From Candidatus Saccharimonadia bacterium (GTDB taxonomy: Bacteria; Patescibacteriota; Saccharimonadia; Saccharimonadales; Saccharimonadaceae), in NCBI GenBank assembly GCA_023259925.1, contig JALRDS010000009.1, positions 1-7,499 on the forward strand: 7,499 nt of DNA. The letters are read 5' to 3'. A program made the translations under genes and the position numbers. Numbering within the stretch: the stretch's first letter is position 1; every line of letters begins with the position of its first letter. This document shows positions 5,391 through 7,499 of this stretch, in pieces. Below the pieces are notes generated by a model. It saw only the letters and a list, made by a program, of their open reading frames with translations, did no database searches and was not told the origin of the DNA.

Positions 5391-7078
5391 CTATAGCTTC
5401 CAAAGTCATTATTTACATAAAACACATTGCTTGAGACTGCCCAGTTACTCATTGTAGTTGCTGCTGGCGTTGTAGACGACGTGGTGTTGCCGATACCCAA
5501 TTGACCCGAAGCATTGTCACCCCAGCAGTAAATCTTACCAGTCAAGGCAACGGCGCATGCAAATCCATCTCTGGCTATATCTAGCAGAACGGTGTTTGCG
5601 GGCATAGCTCCTTGTGATACTGCTACAGGTACATAGTTAGCACTTGTCGTACCATTACCAGCCATCGGAGATCCCCAGCAGTACGCTTTATCGTCATTTG
5701 CGATCGCACAGGTCGAGTAGCCACCAGTTGCGATTTTCTTCACCGTAAAGCCACCTGGCATAGCACCCTGAAGAACCGAGACCGGCGTGTTTGCATCTCC
5801 AGAGGAATTATTGCCCAACTGGCCTTGAGCACCATACCCCCAACAGTAAGGTTTATCGTTATTTGCAATCGCGCACACGAAATAAAAACCAACAGAAACT
5901 GACTTGATAGTAGCACCCGATGGCATCTGGCCTTGTTGGACGGCAACAGGTGTATAAGAGTCCGAGGTTGAAGATCCTCTACCAAGCTGCCCATTGTCGC
6001 CGTCACCCCAGCAATAAAGCAAATCATTCGACCCTATCGCACACGTATTTGTACCACTCGAAGCGATCTGTTTCATAACTACGCCATTCGGTATTTGCCC
6101 CTGTAACACTGCACGGGGGGCTGTATAGCGAGCACTGCTACTATTGCCCAACTGGCCACGCGCACCATCACCCCAGCAATATGCCTTATCATCCGTACCA
6201 ATTGCACAAGTATGCTGAGTACCGGCTGCTATGAACTTAAAATTCACCCCATTTGGCATTTGACCTTGACTTACCGCCACTGGAATTGAGCTATCTGCAG
6301 TTGATCCGTTCCCTAAATTACCATGGCCGTTATAGCCCCAGCAATAGGCACGATCATCCGTAGCAATTCCGCAACTATGATGGCTACCTGCCACTACCGA
6401 CTTAAGTCTAGCCCCTGATGGTATTGCACCTTGTGCTATCTGCATCGGAGTATAAGAATTAGAACTTGTCCCAAGTCCAAGCCTCCCATAGCCGTTGTCA
6501 CCCCAGCAATATGTGTACCCATTAGAGGCTATTGCGCATGTATGAGATGAGCCAACTGCAATAGTGGTATACAAAGATCCATCTCGACCGCTAATCTTTG
6601 TCTTAGATGCCGAGTTCGATGACTCAACGGACTGTGCAGATCCGCCGCTCCCACGATAATTAACAATAATACCCTGTGAATTAATATCGCTAGCAGTACC
6701 TGATCCATCCAAGGATACACCGACTGAAAAAGAAGTTTTTGTATTACCACTCACTGCAACAAAACAGTTAGATGACGGACTAGCGCCGCTGCAGCTGAAC
6801 TGCTCGTCACCATTGCAATCCGTGTTTGGCTTTAATGGCTTAGTGTCCGTCCAAGTTATTGAGTTGTTGTTTGCTTCAATACAGTACGTCGCCATTGCTA
6901 ACCCTGCATCAGATGCAGTTTTTTGCATCAATGCTGCGTGCCGCTGCCTTAGCCCTGAGTTAACCGATGTAGTAGCAGACAAACCAGAAACCAGTACCAT
7001 CATCATAACCACAGAGGCGATCATGACGACGGGGAGGGCGAAGGCATCTCTATGAGATAAACTAATAAACGATAGCAT
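5384..7078 (-). CDS. Pilin-like surface protein with a seven-repeat RCC1 beta-propeller
   Basis: This 564-residue protein joins two parts. The N-terminus (HRDAFALPVVMIASVVMMMV, then LVSGL) looks like a type IV prepilin of the PilX/minor-pilin kind. A short basic leader is followed by a likely cleavage point after Ala12 and then one hydrophobic helix (about 13-33); there is no Glu at mature position 5, as in PilX-type proteins. Residues 34-165 form a Ser/Thr/Gly-rich head with four cysteines (66, 88, 95, 104). Residues 168-548 are seven RCC1-like repeats of about 55 residues with the pattern CAI-x7-CWG...GQLG...PVAV-x-QG-x-MP-x-G. The ATG at 7078 has an AAGGA site about 10 nt upstream and overlaps the preceding gene by 17 nt, suggesting one operon. 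The stop is TGA. I infer export and display on a pilus or the cell surface. The ligand is unknown. Confidence 0.85.
   Translation of the reverse strand: MLSFISLSHRDAFALPVVMIASVVMMMVLVSGLSATTSVNSGLRQRHAALMQKTASDAGLAMATYCIEANNNSITWTDTKPLKPNTDCNGDEQFSCSGASPSSNCFVAVSGNTKTSFSVGVSLDGSGTASDINSQGIIVNYRGSGGSAQSVESSNSASKTKISGRDGSLYTTIAVGSSHTCAIASNGYTYCWGDNGYGRLGLGTSSNSYTPMQIAQGAIPSGARLKSVVAGSHHSCGIATDDRAYCWGYNGHGNLGNGSTADSSIPVAVSQGQMPNGVNFKFIAAGTQHTCAIGTDDKAYCWGDGARGQLGNSSSARYTAPRAVLQGQIPNGVVMKQIASSGTNTCAIGSNDLLYCWGDGDNGQLGRGSSTSDSYTPVAVQQGQMPSGATIKSVSVGFYFVCAIANNDKPYCWGYGAQGQLGNNSSGDANTPVSVLQGAMPGGFTVKKIATGGYSTCAIANDDKAYCWGSPMAGNGTTSANYVPVAVSQGAMPANTVLLDIARDGFACAVALTGKIYCWGDNASGQLGIGNTTSSTTPAATTMSNWAVSSNVFYVNNDFGSYSY
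5435..6577 (-). repeat. Seven tandem RCC1-like repeats within the pilin-like gene
   Basis: Cysteine pairs mark the repeats: C181/191, C236/246, C291/301, C346/356, C402/412, C457/467 and C508/518. The period is 55, 55, 55, 56, 55 and 51 residues (about 165 bp). In DNA the blocks are visible as recurring plus-strand CCCCAGCA or CCCCAACA stretches, encoding YCWG. Repeats 1-5 are full length. Repeat 6 has lost part of the G-x-GQLG segment (reads CWGSPMAGNGTT), and repeat 7 ends in a divergent closing strand. Seven repeats is the number in a closed RCC1 propeller. Confidence 0.85.
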
Positions 7079-7499
7079 TCTTGCCCGATCCTTGATTTAC
7101 CGGCTGTGGTTGCGGACTTCCCATCTCTTTACCATAAAACGGGTATGCTGCGTTCGTGCTGAAATCTTGCAGATAATAGCGGCGGGCTGAGGAGCTTGAG
7201 CTACACTGGCTCGACGTGTAGGTTGAGCCACTCTGACATTCAAGACCGGTATTGGCACGAATGAATGGCTGTGTGTATTCGCCATAGCTAAAGCTTGAGC
7301 TGTAAGGTGTGGTATCGTAACCCGTGCAGTAAACTTCACCCGTCTTAGTTGTGCCACAAAGTGTTGTTGCCTGGTAGGTACAGCCACTTGGATTACCACT
7401 ATACGTTTCGGCACACTGGTTGGGGCTGACGACGGCAGATATGGATGCCATCTCTTTACCATAAAACGGGTATGCTGCGTTCGTGCTGAAATCTTGCAG
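7062..7499 (-). CDS. C-terminal part of a Cys/Ser/Tyr-rich, probably exported protein (5' end outside window)
   Basis: The reading frame is open from the right edge to TAG at 7062-7064, giving the last 145 residues of a longer protein. An internal ATG at 7451 exists, but the frame continues upstream of it, so it is probably not the start. The sequence is rich in Ser, Thr, Tyr and Cys with few charged residues, typical of an extracellular protein. One segment, LCGTTKTGEVYC, has two cysteines ten residues apart just like the RCC1 blades of the next gene, so it may hold a divergent blade. The peptide LQDFSTNAAYPFYGKEM occurs twice, 109 residues apart. The end overlaps the downstream pilin-like gene by 17 nt, implying co-expression. 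I do not recognise the family; a partner surface or pilus protein is an inference. Confidence 0.7.
   Translation of the reverse strand: MQDFSTNAAYPFYGKEMASISAVVSPNQCAETYSGNPSGCTYQATTLCGTTKTGEVYCTGYDTTPYSSSFSYGEYTQPFIRANTGLECQSGSTYTSSQCSSSSSARRYYLQDFSTNAAYPFYGKEMGSPQPQPVNQGSGKNAIVY
7121..7172. repeat. 52-bp direct repeat, copy 1
   Basis: Identical over 52 bp to 7448-7499. The offset is 327 bp, exactly 109 codons, so both copies are read in the same frame and encode LQDFSTNAAYPFYGKEM. The bases just left of the two copies differ (c versus g), which fixes that boundary. Confidence 0.95.
7448..7499. repeat. 52-bp direct repeat, copy 2 (reaches the window edge)
   Basis: Identical to 7121-7172. 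It ends exactly at the last base of the window, so the true right boundary is unknown. It could be part of a larger in-frame tandem duplication or an overlap left by assembly at a contig end. Confidence 0.95.

Noticed and set aside
5740..6027. Minus-strand 95-codon frame inside the RCC1 gene
   Set aside because: It is an out-of-frame reading of the repeat region with no support of its own.
5435..6577. CRISPR array or non-coding tandem repeat
   Set aside because: The recurring CCCCAGCA-type stretches every 165 bp or so are explained by the YCWG codons of the RCC1 repeats; the sequence between them varies as coding sequence does.
7097..7462. 121-codon minus-strand frame overlapping the truncated Cys-rich gene
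   Set aside because: The other frame (to 7062) continues to the window edge, has exported-protein composition and shares the C-x9-C pattern; this one is Arg/Pro/Val-rich without structure, as expected of a shadow.

Overview
The window looks like a piece of a small-genome bacterium of the candidate phyla radiation, most likely a Saccharibacteria (TM7)-type organism. The evidence is a tightly packed F-type ATP synthase operon with an unusually short delta subunit and an extra small ORF, moderate GC, and a pilin-like surface protein carrying an RCC1 propeller. This taxonomic guess rests on gene character and not on a database match. The standard code (UGA = stop) fits the long genes: about 6.5 kb of coding sequence has no in-frame TGA, and two genes appear to end on one.

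Region 1 (1-5148, minus strand) is the ATP synthase operon in the order atpI-atpB-atpE-atpF-atpH-atpA-orf81-atpG-atpD; atpD runs off the left edge and atpC is not in view. Spacing is very tight: 4-nt ATGA overlap atpI/atpB, 44 nt atpB/atpE, 11 nt atpE/atpF, 1 nt atpF/atpH, 13 nt atpH/atpA, 2 nt atpA/orf81, 8-nt overlap orf81/atpG and 14 nt atpG/atpD. The catalytic and rotor residues are intact (Walker A and Arg371 in alpha, Arg193 in a, Asp54 in c), so the machine should be functional and proton-coupled. The largest gap, atpB/atpE, contains an extended -10 promoter motif that could boost c-subunit expression. Between atpA and atpG sits an 81-residue ORF that I cannot assign to a known ATP synthase subunit.

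Region 2 (about 5135-5390) holds a divergent plus-strand small gene with its own promoter-like sequence and a strong ribosome binding site. It resembles a small zinc-ribbon-like protein but is interrupted by an in-frame TGA at codon 23, after which the same frame continues with a convincing CPYC...WHL ending.

Region 3 (5384-7499, minus strand) is a surface-protein locus. A 564-residue protein starts with a type IV prepilin/PilX-like N-terminus and ends in seven RCC1-like repeats, enough for a complete seven-bladed propeller. Every blade carries two cysteines exactly ten residues apart. Overlapping its start is the end of a second Cys/Ser/Tyr-rich protein that contains the same cysteine spacing and a 52-bp exact in-frame direct repeat reaching the window edge. 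The two genes look co-transcribed, and I infer a pilus-associated or surface adhesin/binding system.
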